Source: Streptomyces dysideae (GTDB lineage Bacteria; Actinomycetota; Actinomycetes; Streptomycetales; Streptomycetaceae). Taken from it: a stretch of 64,000 nucleotides of DNA. The translations under genes and the position numbers were made by a program. The stretch covers positions 10,376 through 74,375 of the forward strand of contig NZ_KQ949100.1 in assembly GCF_001514305.1 (NCBI RefSeq), written 5' to 3'. Shown one piece after another: positions 57,611-64,000 of the stretch; the stretch's first letter is position 1; each line of letters opens with the position of its first letter. The notes under the pieces were generated by a model. It was not told where the DNA came from. It ran no database searches and worked only from the letters and a program-made list of their open reading frames with translations.

Positions 57611-57684
57611 TAGCGGGGACAGGATTTGAACCTGCGACCTCTGGGTTATGAGCCCAGCGAGCTACCGAGCTGCTCCACCCCGCG
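57611..57684 (-). tRNA. tRNA-fMet (CAT), copy 2
   Basis: Identical over all 74 nt to the copy at 55370, with the same initiator features and no encoded CCA. The flanking sequence shares only ATTTGAAC-side bases within the tRNA and a CAGTAG next to the 3' end, so the duplicated unit is close to the gene itself. Confidence 0.95.
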
Positions 57685-57727
57685 CCGTTGTTCTGCAACC
57701 GTATCACGGCGCGGGGTGGTCATTTGA

Positions 57728-60661
57728 TCAGCCTCCCGGACTGCCCGTCGGGCTCGGAGTCGGGCTCGGACTGGCGCCGGGACTGCTGCCGGTCTTGTCC
57801 TCCTCCGCCTGCGCGTCCTCGGCCCGCTGGAGCGCCTCCTGAAGGTCCTCCTGCGCCTTGCCGTACGCCTCCCAGTCACCCTTCTTCAGGGCTTCCTGGC
57901 CGGCGTCGAACGCCTTCTGGGCGTCGTTCAGCGCTTCTTGGACCGTGGGGTCGGTGGTCGTCGGCGGTGGCGTCGTGGTGTCATCGCCGTCGTCCTCCGG
58001 TGGCTCGGGGGTCGTCCCCTCCGCTCCGAAGACCTTGGTCAGGGCTTCGTCGAGGGTGTCCTCGAAGGCGGTGCTGCCGCCGTAGGTCACCAACACCTTC
58101 CGCAGCAGCGGGTACTTGAGGCCGCCACCGCGGACGTAGACGGGCTCCACATACAGCAGTCCGCCGTCCAGTGGCACCGCCAGCAGGTTGCCGTACTCGA
58201 CCTCCGAGTCACCGCCGCTCAGGAGTCTGATGGTCTCGGCGATGTCCTGTTCGGAGTTGAACTGGCTCTGCACCTGTTTGGGCCCGTTGACCGTGGTGTT
58301 CGTCGGCAGCTTCAGCACTCTGATCTTGCCGTAGTCGCTGGTGCCCGCCTCGGCGTCGACCGCCATGAAGGCGCTGAGGTTGTCACGGCCGTTCGGTGTG
58401 AACGTCGTCGTCAGCGAGAACACCTGGGACTTCTGGTCGGGCATCTTCATGCTCAGGTAGTACGGCGGCACCGCGTTGCCCGACTTGTTGGTCGGGTCGT
58501 CCGGCACCTGCCACACCTCGCTGCCGCTGAGGAACGTCTGCGCGTCGTTCACGTGGTAGCGGCTGAGCAGCTCGCGCTGGACCTTGAACAGGTCCTGCGG
58601 GTACCGCAGATGGGACATGAGGTCGCCGGAGATGTCGCCCTTCGGCTCCACCGTGCCCGGGAACGCCTTCATCCAGGTCTTCAGGACCGGGTCCTGGGTG
58701 TCCCACTGGTAGAGCTTGACCTCACCGGTGTAGGCGTCGACCGTCGCCTTCACCGAGTTGCGGATGTAGTTGACCTGGTTCTGCTGGGCCACCACCGCGC
58801 GCGAGTTGTTGGTCGCGGTCAGCGAGTCGGCCGTGGTGTCACCGAGGGTCGTACGGGAGGCGTACGGGTAGCCGTTGGTGGTCGTGTACGCGTCGACGAT
58901 CCACTGGATCTTGCCGCCCACGACCGCCGGGTAGGCGTCGCCGTCGATGGTCAGCCAGGGAGCGACCGCCTCGACGCGCTCCTTCGGAGTGCGGTTGTAG
59001 AGGATCCGCGAACCCTCGCCGATCGCCCCGGAGTAGAGGATCTGCGGCTCGCTGAACGCCACCGCGTACGCGGCCCGGTTGACCGGGCTGGAGAGGTTGA
59101 CCCCGCTGTCGCCTTCGTAGCTGTAGGTCTTCTCACCGCTGTCGTCGGAGTAGTCGATCTCCTTCTGGGGACCGCCGACGATCGAGTACGTGTTGGTCTT
59201 CTCGCCGTAGTAGACCCGCTGCTGGTACGTGCCGAGGTCGCCCTTGGACGGCAGGTCGGACTCGGTGAAGACCGGGCGGCCCTGGCTGTCGACCGAGGTG
59301 CCCTCGGCTGCGACGGCGCCGTACCCGTGGGTGTAGCGGAAGTGGTCGTTGATCCAGTTGTTCTTCGGAATGCCGTCGAGGTTCAGCTCTCGCAGACCGA
59401 TGACCGTGTCTTGATCCTTGCCGTCCTTGCTGTACCGGTCGACGTCCAGGTTGGTCGGGAACCCGTAGTAGTTCCTGATCTGCTGGAGCTGCTGGAACGT
59501 CGGCGAGACGATGTTCGGGTCCATGATGCGGATACTCGCCGTGGAGCCGACTTCGTCGCGCAGCTCGGTCTTGTCGTCGGTGGCGCTCGTACCCGGGTAC
59601 TCGGTGACCTTGGCGTCGTCGATGCCGTAGGCCTCGCGCGTCGCCTTGAGGTTCTTGGTCACATACGGCGCTTCCTTGGCCTGCTCGTTGGGCTGGACCT
59701 GGAACTTCTGGACGATCGCCGGGTACAGACCGCCGATGAGGATCGCCGAGAGCACCATCAGACCGAAGCCGATGACCGGCAGCTGCCAGGTGCGCCGCCA
59801 CAGGGTGGCGAAGAACAGCACCGCGCAGATGACGGCGATGCAGAACAGGATCGTCTTGGCCGGCAGATAGGCGTTGGCGTCGACGTACCTGAGGCCCGTC
59901 CAGTTGTCCGTCGCCTTGAAGTCACTGGACTTGACCGCGAGTCCGTACCGGTCGAGCCAGTACGCGACCGCCTTCAGGGTGACGAAGATGCCCAGCAGCA
60001 CCGACAGATGCCCGGTCGCCGCGGCGGTGGCGCGCGCGCCCGGGCTGGTGACGCGCAGCCCGCCGTACAGGTAGTGGGTGAGCGCGGCGGCGATCACGGA
60101 GAGGATCGCGGCGGCGAAGCCGAAGCCGAGCAGGAACCGGTACCAGGGCAGGTCGAACGCGAAGAACGACACGTCGAGGTGGAACTGGGGGTCCTTCTGT
60201 CCGAAGGACACACCGTTGACCCACATCAGCCAGGTCCGCCACTGACTGGACGCCGAGGCGCCGGCGATCAGCCCCACCAGGGCGGTGATCCCGAGCAGCA
60301 GCCACTTCTTGTACGGCGCGATGCCCATGCGGTAGCGGTCGAGGCTCTGCTGCTCCATCGACATGGCGCTCAACGGCGGACGCAGCCGGTGCGCCAGCCA
60401 GATGTTGAAGCCGACCGCGACGGCCATCAGCAGACCGAAGACGAAGAAGAGCCCGATCTTCGTCCATAGAGTGGTCGTGAAGACGGACGAGTAGTTCACC
60501 GACCGGTACCAGAGCCAGTCCGTCCAGAACCCGGCGAACATGGTGAAAACCATGCCGAGAACGGCAAGGACGCCCAGCGTCATGAGCAGGGTCCGGACAC
60601 GCCTGGACGGGCGGCCCACTCTGATCCGTGGCCCCGTCGGGCCTCCGCCGCGGTCCGGCAT
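57728..60661 (-). CDS. UPF0182 family membrane protein
   Basis: A 977-residue member of UPF0182 (COG1615). Seven membrane helices lie in the first 340 residues (TLLMTLGVLAVLGMVFTMFAG through VIGFGLMVLSAILIGGLYP), followed by a large extracytoplasmic domain of about 560 residues with the family signature around YPDA-like NYYGFPTNLDVDRY and DPNIVSPTFQQLQQ. The end is an acidic, Pro/Thr-rich linker plus Gln/Glu/Ala coiled-coil (DAQKAFDAGQEALKKGDWEAYGKAQEDL). Function of the family is unknown. ATG at 60661 (MPDRGGGP). Confidence 0.88.
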   Translation of the reverse strand: MPDRGGGPTGPRIRVGRPSRRVRTLLMTLGVLAVLGMVFTMFAGFWTDWLWYRSVNYSSVFTTTLWTKIGLFFVFGLLMAVAVGFNIWLAHRLRPPLSAMSMEQQSLDRYRMGIAPYKKWLLLGITALVGLIAGASASSQWRTWLMWVNGVSFGQKDPQFHLDVSFFAFDLPWYRFLLGFGFAAAILSVIAAALTHYLYGGLRVTSPGARATAAATGHLSVLLGIFVTLKAVAYWLDRYGLAVKSSDFKATDNWTGLRYVDANAYLPAKTILFCIAVICAVLFFATLWRRTWQLPVIGFGLMVLSAILIGGLYPAIVQKFQVQPNEQAKEAPYVTKNLKATREAYGIDDAKVTEYPGTSATDDKTELRDEVGSTASIRIMDPNIVSPTFQQLQQIRNYYGFPTNLDVDRYSKDGKDQDTVIGLRELNLDGIPKNNWINDHFRYTHGYGAVAAEGTSVDSQGRPVFTESDLPSKGDLGTYQQRVYYGEKTNTYSIVGGPQKEIDYSDDSGEKTYSYEGDSGVNLSSPVNRAAYAVAFSEPQILYSGAIGEGSRILYNRTPKERVEAVAPWLTIDGDAYPAVVGGKIQWIVDAYTTTNGYPYASRTTLGDTTADSLTATNNSRAVVAQQNQVNYIRNSVKATVDAYTGEVKLYQWDTQDPVLKTWMKAFPGTVEPKGDISGDLMSHLRYPQDLFKVQRELLSRYHVNDAQTFLSGSEVWQVPDDPTNKSGNAVPPYYLSMKMPDQKSQVFSLTTTFTPNGRDNLSAFMAVDAEAGTSDYGKIRVLKLPTNTTVNGPKQVQSQFNSEQDIAETIRLLSGGDSEVEYGNLLAVPLDGGLLYVEPVYVRGGGLKYPLLRKVLVTYGGSTAFEDTLDEALTKVFGAEGTTPEPPEDDGDDTTTPPPTTTDPTVQEALNDAQKAFDAGQEALKKGDWEAYGKAQEDLQEALQRAEDAQAEEDKTGSSPGASPSPTPSPTGSPGG

Positions 60662-60825
60662 CTGGAAAGCCAAGGTGCGCACCTCGAAGTTCGCTGTCGA
60701 TCCGTCAGGCCCTCGTGTTCTCGGGCCGTCCGGGGGGCCTCGTGATCGTAGGCCCACACCTATGCAACTTACTCACGGTTTACTCGGTTCCCGATTCCGG
60801 TCGGGAACGAGGCAGGATTGTGACC

Positions 60826-61368
60826 ATGTCCAACACTCCCATGGCGGCGAGCCCGCTCACCCGGGCCGTACTCGAGATCGACGAGTACGTCTCCGGCCTC
60901 GGCTGGGACCAGCCCGCCCGCCTTTTCGCCCTCGTAGACACCGCACGGCTGCAGGCCCAGGAACCCGGCCTCGCCGCCCAGCTCGGCCTGGGGGACGAGC
61001 AGGAGTCCTCCGGCCTGACCCCGATCGAGCAGGACGAGATTCCAACGGGCAAGCCGCTCGATGAGTTCCTCGCCACGATCGCGTGGCCCGACGCGGTGGT
61101 CGGCTGCGCGCTCGCGGTGGAGCGTCTGATGCTGCCGCCGTCCGCCGAGGCCCAGGTCCCGCAGGGGCTGAACGGGGCCAAGCTGACGCAGTGGGTGGCG
61201 GACCATCCCGAGCGCCAGGAGGTCCGGATGACGGTCGCGGTCCTGCGCGACGGCGCCCGCGAGTCGGCCCTCCGCCTGCGCGAGAAAGACACCCCGACGG
61301 AGGTCCTCACAGGCCCGGACCTGGTTCCGGGTCTGGCAGAGGCACTGTCGGCGACGTTCGCGGACTGA
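60826..61368 (+). CDS. PPA1309 family protein
   Basis: A 180-residue actinobacterial protein with no catalytic motif that I recognise. Conserved stretches are LTRAVLEIDEYVSGLGWDQPARLFALVDTARL, FLATIAWPDAVVGCALAVERLMLPP and VADHPERQEVRMTVAVLRDGARESALRLR. It is divergent from the UPF0182 gene (164-nt gap) and convergent with the YlbL-type protease gene; this trio is conserved in actinobacteria. ATG 60826; a GTG six bases upstream is also possible. Confidence 0.82.
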   Translation: MSNTPMAASPLTRAVLEIDEYVSGLGWDQPARLFALVDTARLQAQEPGLAAQLGLGDEQESSGLTPIEQDEIPTGKPLDEFLATIAWPDAVVGCALAVERLMLPPSAEAQVPQGLNGAKLTQWVADHPERQEVRMTVAVLRDGARESALRLREKDTPTEVLTGPDLVPGLAEALSATFAD

Positions 61369-61383
61369 GGTCTTCCGGTACGG

Positions 61384-61421
61384 CGATGGGGGCGCCCTCG
61401 ATGTGGAGGGCGCCCCCATCG
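61384..61421. terminator. Bidirectional terminator
   Basis: CGATGGGGGCGCCCTC and GAGGGCGCCCCCATCG form a perfect 16-bp stem around GATGTG, between the convergent PPA1309 and protease genes. Confidence 0.85.
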
Positions 61422-61440
61422 GCGTGTGCGGGCCTGCCGC

Positions 61441-62538
61441 TCAGCCCTTGGTGGTGCACTTCGGCAGGTCGGCGGTGTCGCCCGCGCGGATGTCCTTGAG
61501 GGCGCCGAGGGCGTCGTCCATGGTGCCGACCTTGACGAGGGTGAGCCCCTTGGGGGTGTCCTTGGCGGCAGCCGGGCAGTTGTCGGCGGGCGTGAGGAAG
61601 TACTGGGCGCCCTTGCCGCGCGCGCCGACGGTCTTCATCTCGATGCCGCCGATCGGGCCGACCTTGCCGTTGTCGTCGATCGTTCCCGTGCCGGCCACGA
61701 ACGTGCCGCCGGTGAGGTCACCCGGGGTGAGCTTGTCGTAGAGGCCGAGCGCGAACATGAGGCCGGCGCTGGGGCCGCCGACGTCGGCGAGCTTGATGTC
61801 GATGGTGAACGGGAACGTGTGGTCGGTCCCGGCGGAGATGCCGACGATGGCGCGCTTCTCACCGCTGTCGTCGGACGGGGCGGTGGTGATCGTGATGTCC
61901 TCGGTCTTCGTCGCCGTCCGCTTCTCCTTCTCGGCGGCGGCCTGCTCCTTGGCGGGCACGATCGTGAAGACGACGTCCTCGCCGGGCTTGTGCTTGGTCA
62001 CCAGTTCGGCGACGTCGGAGGGCTCCTTCACCGCCGTACCGTCGACTGCCTTGACCACGTCACCGGCGTGCAGCTTGCCCTCAGAAGGGGTCCCCTTCAC
62101 CACGGTGGAGACGATCACCCCGGACTTCACCGGGATCTTCAGCTCCTTCAGGGCGGCGACCTTGGCGCTCTCCTGTGACTGGCTGAACTCCTCGGCGTTC
62201 TCCTGGGTGGACTGCTCCTCGGTCTTGCCGTCGGGGTAGAGGGTGTCGTGCGGGACGACCTTGTTGTCGTGCGCGAGCCATCCGTAGACGGCCTCGACGA
62301 GGTTCATCTTGTAGTCGGCGCTGGTGACCCGGACGGTGGTCATGTTCAGGTGACCGGTCGTCGGGTAGGTCTTGCGTCCCGAGATCTGCAGCACCGGCTC
62401 GCCGTCGTGGTCCCCGAGGGTGTTCACCGTCGGCCCCGGGGACATCTCCGAATACGGCACGGGGATGAACACTCCCGCGCACAGGAGCGCGATCAGCATC
62501 AGGGTGGAGGCGAGCATCGTCGCGGTGCGGCGTGGCAT
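61441..62538 (-). CDS. YlbL-type PDZ/Lon-like S16 protease
   Basis: A 365-residue membrane-anchored protease. One N-terminal helix (MLASTLMLIALLCAGVFIPV) is followed by an unusual beta domain, a PDZ domain (about 150-215, GVIVSTVVKGTPSEGKLHAGDVVKAVDG) and a Lon-type proteolytic domain with Ser in ADVGGPSAGLMFAL and Lys in IEMKTVGARGKGA forming the Ser-Lys dyad. No ATPase domain is present. Relatives degrade regulatory proteins outside the membrane, such as cell-division inhibitors in Bacillus. Two Cys near the C-terminus (DNCPAA, LPKC) could pair. Confidence 0.92.
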   Translation of the reverse strand: MPRRTATMLASTLMLIALLCAGVFIPVPYSEMSPGPTVNTLGDHDGEPVLQISGRKTYPTTGHLNMTTVRVTSADYKMNLVEAVYGWLAHDNKVVPHDTLYPDGKTEEQSTQENAEEFSQSQESAKVAALKELKIPVKSGVIVSTVVKGTPSEGKLHAGDVVKAVDGTAVKEPSDVAELVTKHKPGEDVVFTIVPAKEQAAAEKEKRTATKTEDITITTAPSDDSGEKRAIVGISAGTDHTFPFTIDIKLADVGGPSAGLMFALGLYDKLTPGDLTGGTFVAGTGTIDDNGKVGPIGGIEMKTVGARGKGAQYFLTPADNCPAAAKDTPKGLTLVKVGTMDDALGALKDIRAGDTADLPKCTTKG

Positions 62539-62601
62539 GCCTCGACAGTACGGGACGCTCCTGTCAGAGCCCCGTCAGGGCCGTCTGTCCGGGGACGGGC
62601 G

Positions 62602-62766
62602 TCAGCTCCCGGTGTCGGACTTCTCCATGGCCTCCCGGAACCGCGCGTATCCGACGAGCTCGGGCCCGTCGCTGCGCACCTTGCGGGTCCGGTTGGCCCA
62701 ACTGCCCCACAGACCCGCGCCGATCGCAGCCACAAGCGGAATCAGCAACCAGGCGAGCGCCGCCAT
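62602..62766 (-). CDS. Small membrane protein
   Basis: A 54-residue protein: one N-terminal helix MAALAWLLIPLVAAIGAGLW, then a basic stretch NRTRKVR and a polar tail ending EAMEKSDTGS. ATG at 62766 follows GGGAGGA at 6 nt, a good ribosome site, and codon use is typical. It precedes the YlbL-type protease gene by 63 nt on the same strand and may be in its operon. No known family; conserved in Streptomyces as far as I recall. Confidence 0.65.
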   Translation of the reverse strand: MAALAWLLIPLVAAIGAGLWGSWANRTRKVRSDGPELVGYARFREAMEKSDTGS

Positions 62767-62927
62767 GCCGTCCTCCCATCCTGGTGAGCGACCGCAACTG
62801 ACTGATCAGCAGATTAACCATCCGCAGTGACAACGCTCACGGCAGGGGTGCGGTTACGCAACCGGAGGGGTTCAGCAGGCGCCCACCCGCCCTCCCGTCG
62901 CCCGACCACCACCCCTCAACGACGGCG

Positions 62928-63386
62928 CTACGCGCCGACCCATTCTTCTGTGCCGTCGGAGAACGTCTGGTGCTTCCAGATGGGCACTTCGTGCTTGAGA
63001 TCGTCGATCAGCTTCCGGCAGGCCTCGAAGGCCTCGCCCCGGTGGGGGCAGGAGACGGCGACGACCACGGCAAGGTCTCCGACCCCGAGGTCCCCGACGC
63101 GATGCACCGCGGCCAGCGCGCGTACCGGATAGTCGGCGACCACCTTCTCGGCGATCCGCCGCATCTCGGCCTCTGCACTGGGATGGCAGGAGTACCCGAG
63201 CTGGTCGACGTCGGCGCCCCCGTCGTGGTTCCGCACGGTTCCCACGAACAGCGCGGTCCCCCCGGCGGCGTCGTCCCCGACGGCCCGGAAGACCTCGTCC
63301 AGGGAGAGGGCGGTCTCCCGGATGCCGATGAGCTTGATGGGGTCGTCCGCGGCCTGCTCGCCGGGATGATCGTGAGTGGATGCCAT
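62928..63386 (-). CDS. moaE: Molybdopterin synthase catalytic subunit MoaE
   Basis: A 152-residue large subunit of molybdopterin synthase, which puts the dithiolene sulfurs into cyclic pyranopterin monophosphate together with MoaD. Family motifs: GTALFVGTVRNHDGGADVDQLGYSCHPSAE, VHRVGDLGVGDLAVVVAVSCPHRGEAFEACR and the Lys pair in HEVPIWKHQTFSDGTEEWV (catalytic Lys). ATG 63386. No other moa gene is nearby. It lies 107 nt beyond the SDR gene on the same strand. Confidence 0.93.
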   Translation of the reverse strand: MASTHDHPGEQAADDPIKLIGIRETALSLDEVFRAVGDDAAGGTALFVGTVRNHDGGADVDQLGYSCHPSAEAEMRRIAEKVVADYPVRALAAVHRVGDLGVGDLAVVVAVSCPHRGEAFEACRKLIDDLKHEVPIWKHQTFSDGTEEWVGA

Positions 63387-63492
63387 GGCTCCATCGTGCC
63401 TCACGCCTCTGACAACGCGGAATGGAACTTGCACCAGGCACGCGCGTGTGGACGCTTGAAGCCTCCTACAGGCCGGATCCGCCCGGCCCTCC

Positions 63493-64000
63493 TCAGATCC
63501 GCCGCCGAGCCTTCCGGGCCCGCCGCACCACGGCCGCCGCACCCAGCAGGGCCACCGTCGCCCCCGCCGCCCCGGCCGCCGTCGCGTCCTTGCGCCCGAG
63601 CCGCCGCCCGGCGACCGTGTGCCGCCCGGAAACCTCGTCCAGCAGCTCCGCGAGAACCTCCTCGTTGGTCCACTGCGGCCGCCACCCGGCGTCGTGGAGC
63701 CGGCTCCCGCTCACCACCCAGGGGTACATCGTGTACGCCAGGTCCCCGGCCGGAGACGGCGTGAGCCCGATCCGGTGCAGCCGGGCCGCCGCGCCCAGCG
63801 CCACCGTCGACGGCAGCTCCATCCGCCGGATCCCGCTGAGCTCCTCGACCTCCTCCTGCTCCAGCCACCCGTCGCACCCGACGGAGAGCTCCCCGTCGAC
63901 CTTCTCCAGGACGGCGTACTCCAGGGCGCTGCACAGATCCTCGACGTGGCAGAACTGCCAGGCGGGCCGCGACCCGGCCACGACCAGCAGCCGAGGGGAC
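63493..64000 (-). CDS. SDR/NAD-dependent epimerase family protein, 3' part only
   Basis: The C-terminal about 170 residues of an extended-SDR (NAD-dependent epimerase/dehydratase) protein; the gene runs off the window end, so its N-terminal Rossmann part is not seen. WQFCHVEDLCSALEYAV is the extended-SDR substrate-domain motif, followed by a sugar-nucleotide-epimerase-like region and a C-terminal hydrophobic segment (ATAAGAAGATVALLGAAAVV) with a basic tail, possibly a membrane anchor. Partial; substrate unknown. Confidence 0.8.
   Translation of the reverse strand, partial: SPRLLVVAGSRPAWQFCHVEDLCSALEYAVLEKVDGELSVGCDGWLEQEEVEELSGIRRMELPSTVALGAAARLHRIGLTPSPAGDLAYTMYPWVVSGSRLHDAGWRPQWTNEEVLAELLDEVSGRHTVAGRRLGRKDATAAGAAGATVALLGAAAVVRRARKARRRI

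Noticed and set aside
57938..60469. Very long open frame (about 840 codons) on the plus strand across the UPF0182 gene
   Set aside because: It is the antisense shadow of a strongly supported membrane protein; its translation is Arg/Val/Asp-rich with no domain, as expected from GC-biased third positions.

Overview
The window is 64 kb of high-GC actinobacterial chromosome and almost certainly comes from a Streptomyces. Codon third positions are saturated with G/C, and the gene set is diagnostic: dasRABCD-nagB, wblE, sigH with its anti-sigma gene, sigR-rsrA, a B12-riboswitch-controlled nrdAB, and the epi-isozizaene synthase/CYP170 pair. The order matches, from memory and without alignment, the conserved core of the S. 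coelicolor chromosome around nrdABS, das and sigH. Most genes therefore look like vertically inherited core genes, with a few local insertions and deletions.

Layout. 0.1-5.3 kb: an acetyltransferase, a family 2B encapsulin shell gene with a polyprenyl-diphosphate-synthase-type cargo gene, a PGRP-type amidase and a PLP enzyme. 5.3-10.2 kb: a TIR/NB-ARC/TPR STAND protein, and a Na+/H+ antiporter divergent from a UBP zinc finger protein. 10.2-16.9 kb: stress and development regulation (anti-sigma/sigH, lipid kinase, wblE, PdtaS-like kinase, TetR). 17-24.8 kb: the N-acetylglucosamine regulon (nagB, dasD, dasC, dasB, dasA, dasR) with DasR operators. 24.8-28.2 kb: a cstA remnant with intact ybdD, a monocarboxylate permease pair and an acetyltransferase. 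28.2-35.4 kb: NrdR boxes, cobalamin riboswitch and nrdA, then an IscB RNA-guided nuclease gene, nrdB, a lipoprotein and an AraC/GlxA regulator (possible nrdS). 35.4-38 kb: albaflavenone genes. 38-45.4 kb: peptide deformylase, a TPR protein, an HD/HD-GYP pair, rsrA-sigR with an autoregulatory promoter, an alpha/beta hydrolase and an SRAP protein. 45.4-52.4 kb: an M50 peptidase, aroA, rsgA, an SMR exporter, TetR, hisN, a CBS protein, and a Fur/PerR-type regulator facing the scar of a deleted catalase gene. 52.5-55.3 kb: an SsuABC-like ABC transporter. 55.4-57.7 kb: two identical initiator tRNA genes around a Sel1/TPR repeat protein. 57.7-64 kb: a UPF0182 membrane protein, a PPA1309-family protein, a YlbL-type PDZ/Lon-like protease, a small membrane protein, MoaE and a truncated SDR gene at the window edge.

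The most notable system is the IscB gene sitting exactly between nrdA and nrdB, downstream of a B12 riboswitch and NrdR boxes. All RuvC and HNH catalytic residues are present, and a structured RNA candidate lies in its 5' region. Other unusual points are the encapsulin/prenyl-synthase compartment, a near-consensus DasR operator that is not next to any known DasR target, a catalase gene reduced to its last ~45 codons while its presumed regulator and operator survive, and dispersed chromosomal repeats that have become part of two coding sequences.
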